DNA of 64,000 nucleotides from Halomonas sp. 25-S5 (GCF_029889845.1 NZ_JARANV010000010.1:58551-122550), one strand, 5' to 3'. Positions 26,371-35,579 are shown, numbered from the stretch's first letter. Program-made: numbers and translations. The notes: generated by a model not told the origin, from the letters alone.

Positions 26371-27735
26371 ATGGGAATGCGTGAGCGTCTTAGGCGACCG
26401 GTACGCCGCGCACCACACGGCCGTGTAATCACCCTCTCCCTGCCGGAACTCCTGCTACTGGGCTTTCTCGCGCTGAGTGCCGTGGGAACCTTGCTGTTAT
26501 CACTGTCCATCGCCGCCTACCACCCTCTGACGTGGCATCAAGCCCTGTTTACGGCCACGTCGGCGGTGACGGTAACGGGGCTCGGAGTGGTGGATACCTC
26601 CTCCCTGACATGGTTCGGCCAGGGAGTGGTCTTGGTACTGATACAGGTTGGCGGCCTCGGGTTCATGACCTGTGCGGCCATGATGATGGTGATGCTGGGC
26701 GTCCGCCTGCCCATGAATCAGAAGAAGCTGATTAGCGAGAGTCTCGACCATACCTCCTTTCCCTCTCTGATCCAGATGGTGCGGTTGGTCATGATCTTCT
26801 CCCTGATCGCCGAGCTGAGCGGCACCCTGCTGCTGGCCTTCGCCTGGGTTCCGGACTACGGGCTGGCCGAGGGGCTTTGGGTCAGCGCCTTCCACGCGAT
26901 CTCGGCCTTCAACAATGCCGGTTTCTCCACCTGGTCCGGCAGTCTGACCCACGAGGTGGCCGATCCCCTTGTCAATGCCGTGATCAGCCTGCTGTTCATC
27001 ACCGGCGGGCTCGGCTTCCTGGTTATCGCCGAGCTGGTGAACTGGCGTCCCGCGGCAAGGGTGTCACTGCATACCCGCATCGTACTGCATGCCACATTCT
27101 GGCTGGTGGTGGTTGCCATGCTGGCGGTGCTGGTCCTCGAGTGGCAAAACCCCGCGACACTGGGCGGGCTGGATGGTCTGGGCGCGCGGTTTCAGGCCGC
27201 CTGGTTTCAGGCCGTGACACCCCGCACTGCCGGCTTCAATACCCTGGATACCGGCGCGATGTCCGACCCCACCGCGCTGCTCACGATGTTCTGGATGTTC
27301 ATCGGTGCGGGGTCGGGCTCTACCGCCAGCGGTATCAAGGTCACCACCCTGGTGGTCCTGCTGCTCGTGGCGCGGGCTTTCCTGAGAGGCGAGGCCAGAC
27401 CCGTGGCCTTCGGCCGTTCGCTGCCGGACAATACGGTGATGGAGGCGGTTGCCGTGGCGCTCGCCGGAATGCTGCTGATCTTCACCTGCCTGCTGATCCT
27501 CACCATTACCGAGTCAGGCCAGACATTCCTCGACCTGGCCTTCGAATCGGTGTCTGCCTTCGGCACCGTGGGGCTCTCTCGAGGCATCACCGGTGAGCTG
27601 TCGGTGCCTGGCCAGCTGGCCATCATCCTCACCATGCTGCTGGGGCGTGTCGGCCCCATCTCCTTGGGTTACCTGATTGCCAAGCGCAAGATCAAGGGAT
27701 TTCGCTACGCCGAAGGCAAGGTACATATCGGCTAG
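26371..27735 (+). CDS. ktrB: KtrB/TrkH-type potassium transporter membrane subunit
   Basis: 454 residues. Four pore-loop repeats are visible: TVTGLGVVDT, FNNAGFSTW, PRTAGFNTLD and FGTVGLSRG, each with the Gly of the selectivity filter. GSGSTASGIKVTT precedes the last repeats, as in KtrB/TrkH. With KtrA it forms a potassium (often Na+-linked) uptake system in the inner membrane. AGGAGG precedes the ATG. A decayed gene lies immediately downstream on the other strand. Confidence 0.92.
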   Translation: MGMRERLRRPVRRAPHGRVITLSLPELLLLGFLALSAVGTLLLSLSIAAYHPLTWHQALFTATSAVTVTGLGVVDTSSLTWFGQGVVLVLIQVGGLGFMTCAAMMMVMLGVRLPMNQKKLISESLDHTSFPSLIQMVRLVMIFSLIAELSGTLLLAFAWVPDYGLAEGLWVSAFHAISAFNNAGFSTWSGSLTHEVADPLVNAVISLLFITGGLGFLVIAELVNWRPAARVSLHTRIVLHATFWLVVVAMLAVLVLEWQNPATLGGLDGLGARFQAAWFQAVTPRTAGFNTLDTGAMSDPTALLTMFWMFIGAGSGSTASGIKVTTLVVLLLVARAFLRGEARPVAFGRSLPDNTVMEAVAVALAGMLLIFTCLLILTITESGQTFLDLAFESVSAFGTVGLSRGITGELSVPGQLAIILTMLLGRVGPISLGYLIAKRKIKGFRYAEGKVHIG

Positions 27736-27747
27736 AAAGTGCCGTTT

Positions 27748-28048
27748 TCAGGTGTTCCAGGACTTGCAGGTCACCGTCGGGTTGAAGGGCTCGAGGTTGC
27801 CGCTGGGGTTGTCGCGGAACCAGACGTGCTGGTCGTAGTGCGGCTCGACGTGGTGGGCCTCCTCGGCAGGCGTATCCGGGTCGTTGACCATGTAATCCCA
27901 GGTGCGGCCCGCGAGGATCGGCGGCTCGCTCTGGCCCGAGGCCTCCCAGGCCTTGCGGAACCAGGTTCTCGACGCCGACCAGCACCAGGGAGCCGTCCGC
28001 CTGAGGCTCGTAGAGCAGGATGGCGGGGTTCATGTTGGCCGACCTGGC
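27748..28048 (-). pseudogene. Frameshifted fragment of a conserved hypothetical protein
   Basis: The minus strand reads RSANMNPAILLYEPQADGSL then VLVGVENLV in one frame. After a one-base loss near 27964 it continues in another frame as FRKAWEASGQSEPPILAGRT and ends NPSGNLEPFNPTVTCKSWNT at 27748. The repaired fragment resembles the C-terminal half of secreted hypothetical proteins with a conserved MNPALL...YEP segment. The N-terminal half, including any signal peptide, is missing. Bases 28049-28268 show no gene. Confidence 0.55.
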
Positions 28049-28268
28049 AATATCCTTTCGATGAGAATAATTATCGATAGTAGGCGTGGCCGGCGGCGAC
28101 TGTCAATGCGGGGCCGTGGGCCATGGGCCATGGGCCAGGCGTGCCGGAGTGGCGGGGCCCGTCGCTTCCGTCCAGACTTGCGCCATGTATGGGACCGGCA
28201 CCTGGCGGCCTCGGTGAGCTGCTGGCCGGACGGGTCCGCGGACACGTCGTGGTCGCCATGGCGCACCA

Positions 28269-28297
28269 AGAAAAAGGGCAGGGCTCTGGCCCTGCCC
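28269..28297 (-). terminator. Rho-independent terminator of the ATP-grasp gene
   Basis: GGGCAGGGC (28276-28284) pairs with GCCCTGCCC (28289-28297) across TCTG. On the minus strand the stem is followed by TTTTTCTT, a clear U-tract, 45 bp after the ATP-grasp stop. Confidence 0.85.
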
Positions 28298-28343
28298 CCT
28301 TGGTCAGCTTCCGTCTCTACGCGAGATGGTCTTCAAGGCGTCA

Positions 28344-29651
28344 CTAGACGTAAAAGTCCAGATCCTCCTGGGCCTTGAGTAGATCCCGCATGATGATCGG
28401 ATCGTCACCGAAGAAGAACACCAGGCCCCAGTGCGTGCCGAACGCCGAGCGGTCCGGTACCGTCTCTTCGGTGGGCGCCACCAGCTCGTGGGACTCGAAG
28501 TAGGGGTGTTCGATGGTTTCCTTGGGCATCTCCAGCTTGCTGACGACACGGCGCCGCGGGTAGACGCCGAAGCAGCCCGCATAGCCCTTCGCGTCGACCA
28601 CTTCGCGGGGGAAGAATGCCTCGACCTCCTCCTTGGTGCTCTTGGGGTCGAAGACCAGCATCGAGGCCTGATAGGCACTGAAGCCGTAGGCCCGCTCGAT
28701 GAGCTCGAAGGCCTTGAAGCCGGGTGGGCGATAGGCGACCTCGCCGAAGTACATTTCGCCGTCCGCCGCCACGAAGTATTCGGGGTGGATCAGGCCGAAC
28801 TGGATGTCGAACGTCTTGATCAACTTCTTGATCTGCTTGGTGATGGCATCGCGCCAGCTCTCGAGCTCCCTGGTGGCGGGAACGAACACCGAATAGCCCA
28901 GGGTCACGTACTCGGAAATGTTGAGGAACTTGATCTCCCCATCATGGATCCAGGCCTCGACGGCAAACTCCCAGCCATCAAGGTGACTCTCCATCAGCAA
29001 CGGATACTCTTCGGCCGGGATACTGTCGACCTCGTCGATCTTGCGGATCATGCGGTGCCCGAGACAACCGGCCTTGTCGAAGGCCTTGACGTGAATCGGG
29101 TCATCGGGGTCACCGTCGAGCTTGAGCAGCGTCTGGTTGACACGCTTCATGAAGCGGATGATGTCATCCTTCTCGTGGGCTTCCTCGAAGATCCCCACGC
29201 GAATCCCGCCAAGCTGGGCGCGCCGCTTCATCAGCGCCTTGTCGCGAAACAGGATGGATTGCCCGTACATGCGGGGGCTGTCCATGAGCACCGAATTGAT
29301 CGCGCCCGACCATTCGACGGTTTCCTCGAACAGCGGGATGGCCACATCCACGCCTTCCGCCTTGAGCCGCTCCGCAATCTCCATGGAGCGATCGTTCAGG
29401 CGGACGAAATCCCATTGAATGAACGGGATCTTATTGGCTTCGCAGAAATCGGCGGCCCAATCGGGTGCCACCACCACGTAGCGGCGGTCGAACTTTTGCG
29501 CGGCCTTGATGGCATTCACGCTCCAGCCCAGCAGCGCGATGTAGCCCTTGTTGGGGTCCTTGGGCGTTTCAGTTCCGCGGACCGAATCCAGTGTCGGGTC
29601 GGTCCAGCTTGAAACGTCCTGGGCAGCCGGGGTTTCTGATACAGTCGACAT
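28344..29651 (-). CDS. ATP-grasp domain enzyme of unknown substrate (A)
   Basis: 435 residues. The first 120 form a probable pre-ATP-grasp Rossmann domain beginning near GYIALLGWSVNAIKA. The ATP-grasp core shows Lys189 in HVKAFDKAG, the hinge near LLMESHLDGWEFAVEAW, and the metal-binding strand FGLIHPEYFV followed by GEVAYRPPG (Glu304). ATP-grasp enzymes join a carboxylate to an amine or thiol through an acyl-phosphate. It lies 85 bp downstream of the 666-residue protein gene and ends at a strong terminator, so the two form an operon. It differs from the second ATP-grasp at 32210, so the pair may do successive ligations. The product is unknown. Confidence 0.85.
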   Translation of the reverse strand: MSTVSETPAAQDVSSWTDPTLDSVRGTETPKDPNKGYIALLGWSVNAIKAAQKFDRRYVVVAPDWAADFCEANKIPFIQWDFVRLNDRSMEIAERLKAEGVDVAIPLFEETVEWSGAINSVLMDSPRMYGQSILFRDKALMKRRAQLGGIRVGIFEEAHEKDDIIRFMKRVNQTLLKLDGDPDDPIHVKAFDKAGCLGHRMIRKIDEVDSIPAEEYPLLMESHLDGWEFAVEAWIHDGEIKFLNISEYVTLGYSVFVPATRELESWRDAITKQIKKLIKTFDIQFGLIHPEYFVAADGEMYFGEVAYRPPGFKAFELIERAYGFSAYQASMLVFDPKSTKEEVEAFFPREVVDAKGYAGCFGVYPRRRVVSKLEMPKETIEHPYFESHELVAPTEETVPDRSAFGTHWGLVFFFGDDPIIMRDLLKAQEDLDFYV

Positions 29652-29736
29652 ATGGTGCTCTCCTTCTGCGTTGAGCAGGAAATTGACGCTCGATTCCTAG
29701 CGGTCTTGTCGAACTTAACTGCTAAGCATCTGCGGA

Positions 29737-31737
29737 CTATCGCCCCGACGCCCAGCTATCCTGGGCCAGACGCATGGCCCGATCTACTTCATCGGTTGGA
29801 ACATCGGTCGGTTCGCCCTTTTCGAGCGGGTCGTAGTGAAAGACGTATAGCCGTGATGCGAACTGTGCAACTGGTAGCGAGGCCTCACCGTAGAGTTCGC
29901 CATTGCCTTGGGTCGAGGTGACGATTCCCTGTCCCCAGGCTTGTCCACTGTCGTTGTTGGGATTGAAGAAATACACCCGCATGACCTGGTTCGGATCGAG
30001 CGCAAGGCGCTGGATCGTGATCGCGTGCCAGCCGAGAAAGCGCGTGGCGCTATCGGTCACGGCAATGCCTGCCGGCTGCGGATTGATCACCGGAATGTTG
30101 CCGTTGTAGAAGGGGTGATACGCGGCATAGAAGTCACGGATAAACCCCTCGAAGTCCTTCAGGCCGCCGGTAAACACATCCACCGCGATGCGGAAGCCAT
30201 GGCCCACCTGATCGCCATGGAACTCGGCATTGACCCACTTGTGGGGATCCTCGCCGCGCCCGGCGCTGCGGCGTCCCATCTCGAAATAGATGCGATCGAG
30301 GTGCGGCACGGTGAGCAGGGAGACGGCATCCACATCCACGGGAGGTTCGCTGGCCAGGCCCGCGCCGAGGTCGCGGGAGGAGATGCTGTGACCCTCGAAG
30401 CGCATCACGATCTCGTCGTCTCGCGCCGCCCAGGCGACGACCCGCAGCAGGTCGGCCGGTGTATTGAAGGCCCACATGGACAGGGCGCGTGTCGACTGGC
30501 AGGTGGGGTAGTTCCCCTGACCCACGCCCAGCGGGCGGCCGAGCACATTGAGAACGTCGGCGAGCAGAAAACATTCCGGCGAGCGGCGCTGCCCAAAGAC
30601 CGCCACGATCTTCTCTGCCGCGGCATCGCACAACGTCATTCTCAGCTGCCGCCATAGCGACGGAGCCACCGGCGGCGAGTAGAGGATGCCTCGCTCGAGC
30701 ATCATGGCAAGGCCATAGGCGGCCTGGCTGGTCTCGGCAAACAGGGCCTCATCGATCAGGGCGTGGATCAGCGCCGGGTAGCAGTGAAAGGCGTCGGCTC
30801 CCGTATGACTCAGGCCCAGTGCCGTGGGGATCAGCGCGTTCCAGCGGCTGCGCAGGTAACGGATGAACCCCGGCATGTAGGGCGAGACCAGGCCGGTGCC
30901 GTGCATCGCCTGGGCGAAGGCAATGGCCTCCTGCAGCAGGGCCTCGTCGTCCATGCTCGCCAGCCGCTCGGCATACGCCTCGAGGCCGGGGTCTTCGCGG
31001 CAGCCCTCGGTGGGGCTGAACACGGCGTTGATCAGTTGCAGGGCGTCGTCCCCGACCTCGCCGGCCATGGCCTCCGGCCGATCATTCAGTCTGGGCAGGC
31101 AGGTGGCGATCTGGGTCACCATCTGTTTCACGCCCTCCACCTGGACCGGGCGTTGCGCCAGGATACGCCAGACCTCGGCCACCAGATGCTCCAGGAGATT
31201 CTCGTACCCCAGGTGGCGCAACAGGTAGCGGTAAAGGGTCTGGACGGCGTACCCGAGCCGGTCCGGCCGTAGCCTGTCACCCTCGTGCAGGTCGCCGACC
31301 ACGAGGTCGAGGTTCATGGCCATCACCTGGGCGAGAAAGTGATGTGCATGCTCCGCCGAGAGGGACGGGTGGGAATAGTCGCCCTTGGCGACGGCCAGCA
31401 GGCGAATCTGGCTCAGGCTCTCGACCAGGGTGGCGACCGGGTCGCCATGACGCACGGTACGCACGGCGAGCGACGGCACCAGTGTCTGGGGATAGTCCCA
31501 GTCGCTGCCGCCGAAGAACCCGGCGGCCTCGATTGCCGGCACGCGCGCATAGAGGGCTTCCAGTCCCCTGTCATCGGACATCAGAGGGCGTGCTGCCTCG
31601 ATGACCTCGAAGACGGGAGACACCTCGGCAATGGCGTTGGCGGCGGCGAGCCGTTCGATGGCGGCGTCAAGCGGCTTCACTCGCTCGCTCGCCCCGTTGT
31701 CGTCGTTATGGGCGGATTCGTCAGTCTCTTCGCTCAT
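29737..31737 (-). CDS. Unrecognised 666-residue protein with possible papain-like triad
   Basis: I do not recognise this family. The start is taken as ATG 31737; an upstream ATG at 31791 would add 18 residues but spans a CRP-like site. Residues 1-30 are acidic and likely disordered. Residues 30-400 are mostly helical, without a signal peptide or clear membrane segment. The C-terminal part carries GNYPTCQSTRALSMWA (Cys413), FLGWHAITIQ (His571) and YFFNPNNDSGQAWGQG (Asn592). That order, and the NP-N...WG segment after His, resemble the Cys/His/Asn arrangement of papain-like or transglutaminase-like enzymes. It is upstream of ATP-grasp A and divergent from ATP-grasp B. Possible roles are peptide cleavage, transfer or cyclisation; this is inference only. 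Confidence 0.55.
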   Translation of the reverse strand: MSEETDESAHNDDNGASERVKPLDAAIERLAAANAIAEVSPVFEVIEAARPLMSDDRGLEALYARVPAIEAAGFFGGSDWDYPQTLVPSLAVRTVRHGDPVATLVESLSQIRLLAVAKGDYSHPSLSAEHAHHFLAQVMAMNLDLVVGDLHEGDRLRPDRLGYAVQTLYRYLLRHLGYENLLEHLVAEVWRILAQRPVQVEGVKQMVTQIATCLPRLNDRPEAMAGEVGDDALQLINAVFSPTEGCREDPGLEAYAERLASMDDEALLQEAIAFAQAMHGTGLVSPYMPGFIRYLRSRWNALIPTALGLSHTGADAFHCYPALIHALIDEALFAETSQAAYGLAMMLERGILYSPPVAPSLWRQLRMTLCDAAAEKIVAVFGQRRSPECFLLADVLNVLGRPLGVGQGNYPTCQSTRALSMWAFNTPADLLRVVAWAARDDEIVMRFEGHSISSRDLGAGLASEPPVDVDAVSLLTVPHLDRIYFEMGRRSAGRGEDPHKWVNAEFHGDQVGHGFRIAVDVFTGGLKDFEGFIRDFYAAYHPFYNGNIPVINPQPAGIAVTDSATRFLGWHAITIQRLALDPNQVMRVYFFNPNNDSGQAWGQGIVTSTQGNGELYGEASLPVAQFASRLYVFHYDPLEKGEPTDVPTDEVDRAMRLAQDSWASGR

Positions 31738-32209
31738 TGATCTACGGTCCGTCCTATCCCGTGTGATGTCAATCACATTCGGACAGGCCATGCGCCGGAC
31801 AGCCTGCCGCGGAACGTCGTCGCCCCGCTCAGTCGCAGAGGGTGTGGTGGACCTGGTCTCGGGTCCGCTCTAGGCCGGAGGGCAGGGGAGCCGCGGGGTC
31901 GCGCGATGTCCGCCTCGGTCCGCTCGCGATTCGTGTAGCGGGTGAGCTTATGGTAGCCCTTGGCCAGCCGGCGCTTCATCTTCGTATCCCTTGCCCTGTT
32001 TCGGGGAAGTCTACCGGCTTCGCCATCCTCGGCACCATTGCCGTACGCCGACAGGGCTCGTCGTGTTGGGTGCGCAAGTTCGTCGGGACCACATTGACCA
32101 ATATCAAGGCAGGCTGACAGATTGCTGCCATGCTGGAAGGACGTCGGCGATTTCCTGGAGGGTGCCGGGAGGATCTCGCCGTCTTGATGTGCCTGTCGGA
32201 GGAGGCAAC
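31738..32209. other. Divergent intergenic region of the ATP-grasp cluster
   Basis: 472 bases separate the 666-residue protein gene (left, minus) from ATP-grasp B (right, plus). Apart from a CRP-like dyad at 31762-31777 I see no convincing gene. A 68-codon minus-strand frame at 31773-31979 has an Arg/Pro-rich composition typical of chance frames in GC-rich DNA. The region probably holds both promoters. Confidence 0.5.
31762..31777. promoter_or_regulatory. CRP/Vfr-like site upstream of the 666-residue protein gene
   Basis: TGTGATGTCAATCACA fits TGTGA-N6-TCACA exactly. It is centred about 33 bp upstream of the start codon at 31737, in the divergent promoter of the ATP-grasp cluster. Confidence 0.5.
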
Positions 32210-33514
32210 ATGAGCTGGAACGTCTTCATCATCGGCCACGATGCGCTGAGCAATCGGATGCTGCCGAACCTGCGCCACGTCGAGGACTATGCCTTCCACG
32301 AGCTGCTGTCGCTCGACGAGGTGGTGCATGCCGAGGAGTATCCCTTCGCGCGACTGGTGGATGATGCCCTCGCCCAGCTCGAGCGCTTCCCCGGCCCGGT
32401 GGATGCCATCGTCGGTTACTGGGATTTTCCCACCAGCGGGCTGCTGCCGGTCCTGCGCCGGGAACGGGGATTGCCCGGCCCGTCGCTTGCGGCCTTCCTC
32501 AAGTGTGAGCACAAGTACTGGAGCCGCCTGGAGCAGTCCCGAGCCGTGCCGGAGTGCGTGCCGGCCTTCCAGGCGCTCGACCCCTTCGACGAGGGCGCCG
32601 TGGAGGCGGTCGAGATCGACTACCCGTTCTGGATCAAGCCGGTGAAGGCTCACTCCTCACATCTCGGCTTCCGCATCGAGGACGCCGACCAGCTGCGCGA
32701 GGTGTTGCCGGTGATCCGGCAGGGGATCGGGCGCTTCGGCCGGCCCTTCGACGAGATTACCGCCTTGGCCGAGCTGCCCGCGGAGGTGGCGTCGGTCACC
32801 GGGCATCACTGCATCGCCGAGGCGATTATCTCCTCCGGCCGCCAGTGCACCCTGGAGGGCTACGTCCAGAACGGCGAGGTCCACCTGGTGGGTTTCGTCG
32901 ACAGCCTGCGCGACGCCACGCACCCCTCCGTGCTGCTGCGCTATGAGTACCCCTCCTCGCTGCCCGATGCGGTGCAGGAGAGGATGCTGGCGATCACCCG
33001 GCGCTTCCTGATCCAGATCGGCTACGACGACGCGCCCTTCAATATCGAGTACTACCTGGACGAGCAGACCGACCGCATCTGGCTGCTGGAGATCAACGCC
33101 CGGATCTCGCGTTCCCATGCGGCGATCTTCCAGCTGGTCGACGGGGCGCCGCACTTCCAGGTGATGGTGGATGTGGCGCTGGGCATCCCGCCGCGCATGC
33201 CGCACCGCGAGGGCCGCTATCCCGTCGCCGCCAAGCAGATGCTGCGGGTCTTCGAGGATGGCTGGGTGCGCCGGGTGCCGTCGGACGAGGAGATTCGTCA
33301 GGTCGAGGAAACATTCCCGGGCACCCTGGTGCATCTCAATGTCCACGAGGGCATGCGGCTCTCGGATCTCAAGCATCAGGACTCCTTCTCCTGGGAGCTC
33401 GGCGTGCTGTTCATCGGTGGGGAAAGTCGCGAGGCGCTGACGCAGCGGATCGAGCAGTGCCGGCGGATGCTGCCCTTCGAGATCGAGCCGCTCGCCTCGC
33501 AGTCGCCTGGTTGA
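32210..33514 (+). CDS. ATP-grasp domain enzyme of unknown substrate (B)
   Basis: 434 residues, with GGAGGAGG ahead of ATG 32210. The N-terminal 110 residues form a pre-ATP-grasp domain. The core shows WIKPVKAHSSHLGF (Lys143), the catalytic strands NIEYYL (278-283) and WLLEINARIS with Glu294 and Asn296, followed by Arg and Ser as in carboxylate-amine ligases such as biotin carboxylase and carbamoyl-phosphate synthetase relatives. It is 28 bp before the CocE-like hydrolase gene. Substrate and product are unknown. Its length nearly equals that of ATP-grasp A, but the motifs differ, so it is not a recent duplicate. Confidence 0.87.
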   Translation: MSWNVFIIGHDALSNRMLPNLRHVEDYAFHELLSLDEVVHAEEYPFARLVDDALAQLERFPGPVDAIVGYWDFPTSGLLPVLRRERGLPGPSLAAFLKCEHKYWSRLEQSRAVPECVPAFQALDPFDEGAVEAVEIDYPFWIKPVKAHSSHLGFRIEDADQLREVLPVIRQGIGRFGRPFDEITALAELPAEVASVTGHHCIAEAIISSGRQCTLEGYVQNGEVHLVGFVDSLRDATHPSVLLRYEYPSSLPDAVQERMLAITRRFLIQIGYDDAPFNIEYYLDEQTDRIWLLEINARISRSHAAIFQLVDGAPHFQVMVDVALGIPPRMPHREGRYPVAAKQMLRVFEDGWVRRVPSDEEIRQVEETFPGTLVHLNVHEGMRLSDLKHQDSFSWELGVLFIGGESREALTQRIEQCRRMLPFEIEPLASQSPG

Positions 33515-33542
33515 GCCATCACCATCCCTGAAGGAGGCCGTC

Positions 33543-35567
33543 ATGCGTGTCGTGACCGACTTTCCCCACCCGGTCGAGTGCCATGATCCCGTCTGGATTG
33601 CCATGGACGACGGGGTCGAGCTGTGCGCTCGCCTATGGCTGCCCCAGGGCGCCGAGCAGGCCCCGGTACCGGCGATCCTCGAGTACATCCCCTACCGGCT
33701 GCGCGACGGCTCCGCGCGGCGGGATGCCATGCACCACCACTACTTTGCCGGGCATGGCTATGCCTCGCTGCGGGTCGATATCCGTGGCAGCGGTGATTCC
33801 GGCGGCGTGCTGACCGACGAGTACCTGGAGCAGGAGCTGGTGGACGGCGAGGCGATCCTGCGCTGGATCGCCGCCCAGCCCTGGTGCGACGGCAAGGTCG
33901 GCATGATCGGCATCTCCTGGGGCGGCTTCAACGGCCTGCAGCTCGCCTTCCGTCGCCCGCCCGAGCTGCGCGCGGTGGTCAGCGTCTGCTCCACGGACGA
34001 CCGCTACGCGGACGACGTGCACTACATGGGCGGCTGCCTGCTGGGTGACAATCTCTCCTGGGCCTCCACCATGTTCGCCTACAACTCATTGCCGCCGGAC
34101 CCGACTATCGTCGGCGATGCCTGGCGCGAGATGTGGCACCAGCGGCTCGAGGGTAGCGGCCTGTGGCTCTCGACCTGGCTTGCGCATCCGCACCGGGACG
34201 CCTATTGGCAGCACGGCTCCATCTGCGATGACTTCTCCCGGGTCGAAGTACCGGTGCTGGCCGCCAGCGGCTGGGCGGACGGCTACTCCAACGCGGTCAA
34301 GCGGCTGGTGGCGAACCTGCCCGAACGCTGCAAGGGGCTGATCGGCCCCTGGAGCCACAAGTACCCCCACCTGGGTGAACCGGGCCCGGCCATCGGCTTC
34401 CTGCAGGAGTGCCTGCGCTGGTGGGACCAGTGGCTGAAGGGCGTGGACCGGGGCGTGGAGCAGGATCCCGCGATCCGCGTGTGGATGCAGGACAGCATGC
34501 CGCCGACCACTCGCTACGGCTGCCGGCCGGGCCGCTGGGTGGCGGAGCCCAGCTGGCCATCGCCCAATATCAGCCACTGGCGACTGCCGCTGGCGCCGGG
34601 GCGTCTGGCCCTGGGCGGGGCGCGCAGCGAGGAGGAGAGCGCACTCACCGTGCAATCACCGCTGACCTGCGGCCTGTTCGCCGGCAAGTGGTGTTCCTAT
34701 GCCGCCGGCCCCGATCTGGCCCATGACCAGCGCGAGGAGGATGGCGGCTCGCTGACCTTCGACACGCCGCCGCTGGAGGAGACCGTGGAGATGATGGGGG
34801 CGCCGGAGCTGGAGCTGGAACTGGCCGCCGACCGCCCCGTGGCCATGGTGGCGGTGCGCCTCTCCGACGTGGCGCCGGATGACAAGGCCACCCGGGTGAC
34901 CTATGGCCTGCTCAACCTGACCCACCGCAATAGCCATGAGTCGCCATCCGCGCTGGAGCCAGGCCGCCGCTACCGGGTGCGCGTGCAGCTCAACGACGTG
35001 GCCCAGGTGTTTCCCCGCGGCCACCGGCTGAGGCTCTCGCTCTCCACCTCCTACTGGCCGCTGGCCTGGGCGCCTCCCGAGCACGTGCGCCTGACGGTCT
35101 TCGACAGGGAGAGCGCGCTGCACCTGCCGGTGCGGCCGCCGCGCGATGAGGATGACCGCCTGGCCCCGTTCGCCGAGGCCGAGGCCGCCCCGTCCATCCC
35201 CACTACGCACCTCGAGCCCGGGCACCACAATTGGTATGTCCATCGCGATCTCGCCGAGGATCTCTCGACGCTGGAGGTGATCAACGACAACGGGCGGATC
35301 CGCCTGGAGGACTCTGGCATCGAGGTGGCGACCCGTGCGGTGGAGACCTATCGCTCCCGGGACGACGACTTCGACTCCCTGGAGGGCACGACCCTCTGGG
35401 AGCGCGCCTTGAAGCGGGATGACTGGGAGGTGCGCACGGTGACCCGCACCGTGCTGACCTCGACGTCAGGGGAGTTCCGGCTGCATGCCACCCTGGATGC
35501 CTACGAGGGTGAGCAGCGTGTCTACAGCCGCAACTGGGATCTCGCCATCCCGCGCCGGCTGGTGTAG
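33543..35567 (+). CDS. CocE/NonD (X-Pro dipeptidyl-peptidase-like) hydrolase
   Basis: 674 residues, with AAGGAGG ahead of ATG 33543. An alpha/beta hydrolase domain has LEYIPYRLRD, DIRGSGDSGG and the nucleophile elbow GMIGISWGG (Ser125). The C-terminal 250 residues form a jelly-roll of the S15 type, with RVRVQLNDVAQVFPRGHRLR near its end. Relatives include cocaine esterase, glutaryl-7-ACA acylase and X-Pro dipeptidyl peptidases. No signal peptide is seen, so it acts inside the cell. As a partner of ATP-grasp B it could hydrolyse or recycle a peptide-like product. It converges on bioA with a 12-bp gap. Confidence 0.88.
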   Translation: MRVVTDFPHPVECHDPVWIAMDDGVELCARLWLPQGAEQAPVPAILEYIPYRLRDGSARRDAMHHHYFAGHGYASLRVDIRGSGDSGGVLTDEYLEQELVDGEAILRWIAAQPWCDGKVGMIGISWGGFNGLQLAFRRPPELRAVVSVCSTDDRYADDVHYMGGCLLGDNLSWASTMFAYNSLPPDPTIVGDAWREMWHQRLEGSGLWLSTWLAHPHRDAYWQHGSICDDFSRVEVPVLAASGWADGYSNAVKRLVANLPERCKGLIGPWSHKYPHLGEPGPAIGFLQECLRWWDQWLKGVDRGVEQDPAIRVWMQDSMPPTTRYGCRPGRWVAEPSWPSPNISHWRLPLAPGRLALGGARSEEESALTVQSPLTCGLFAGKWCSYAAGPDLAHDQREEDGGSLTFDTPPLEETVEMMGAPELELELAADRPVAMVAVRLSDVAPDDKATRVTYGLLNLTHRNSHESPSALEPGRRYRVRVQLNDVAQVFPRGHRLRLSLSTSYWPLAWAPPEHVRLTVFDRESALHLPVRPPRDEDDRLAPFAEAEAAPSIPTTHLEPGHHNWYVHRDLAEDLSTLEVINDNGRIRLEDSGIEVATRAVETYRSRDDDFDSLEGTTLWERALKRDDWEVRTVTRTVLTSTSGEFRLHATLDAYEGEQRVYSRNWDLAIPRRLV

Positions 35568-35579
35568 CCGCGGCCGCGA

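Noticed and set aside
28117..28139. GGCCATGGGCCATGGGCC repeat
   Set aside because: Too short and of low complexity; no sign of function beyond chance in GC-rich DNA.
31773..31979. 68-codon minus-strand frame in the divergent ATP-grasp promoter
   Set aside because: Arg/Pro-rich composition, no ribosome site and overlap with the CRP-like site argue for a chance frame.
28344..33514. N-acetylglutaminylglutamine amide (NAGGN) osmolyte cluster
   Set aside because: The asparagine-synthase-like and acetyltransferase-ligase genes of that system are absent, and the accompanying genes differ.
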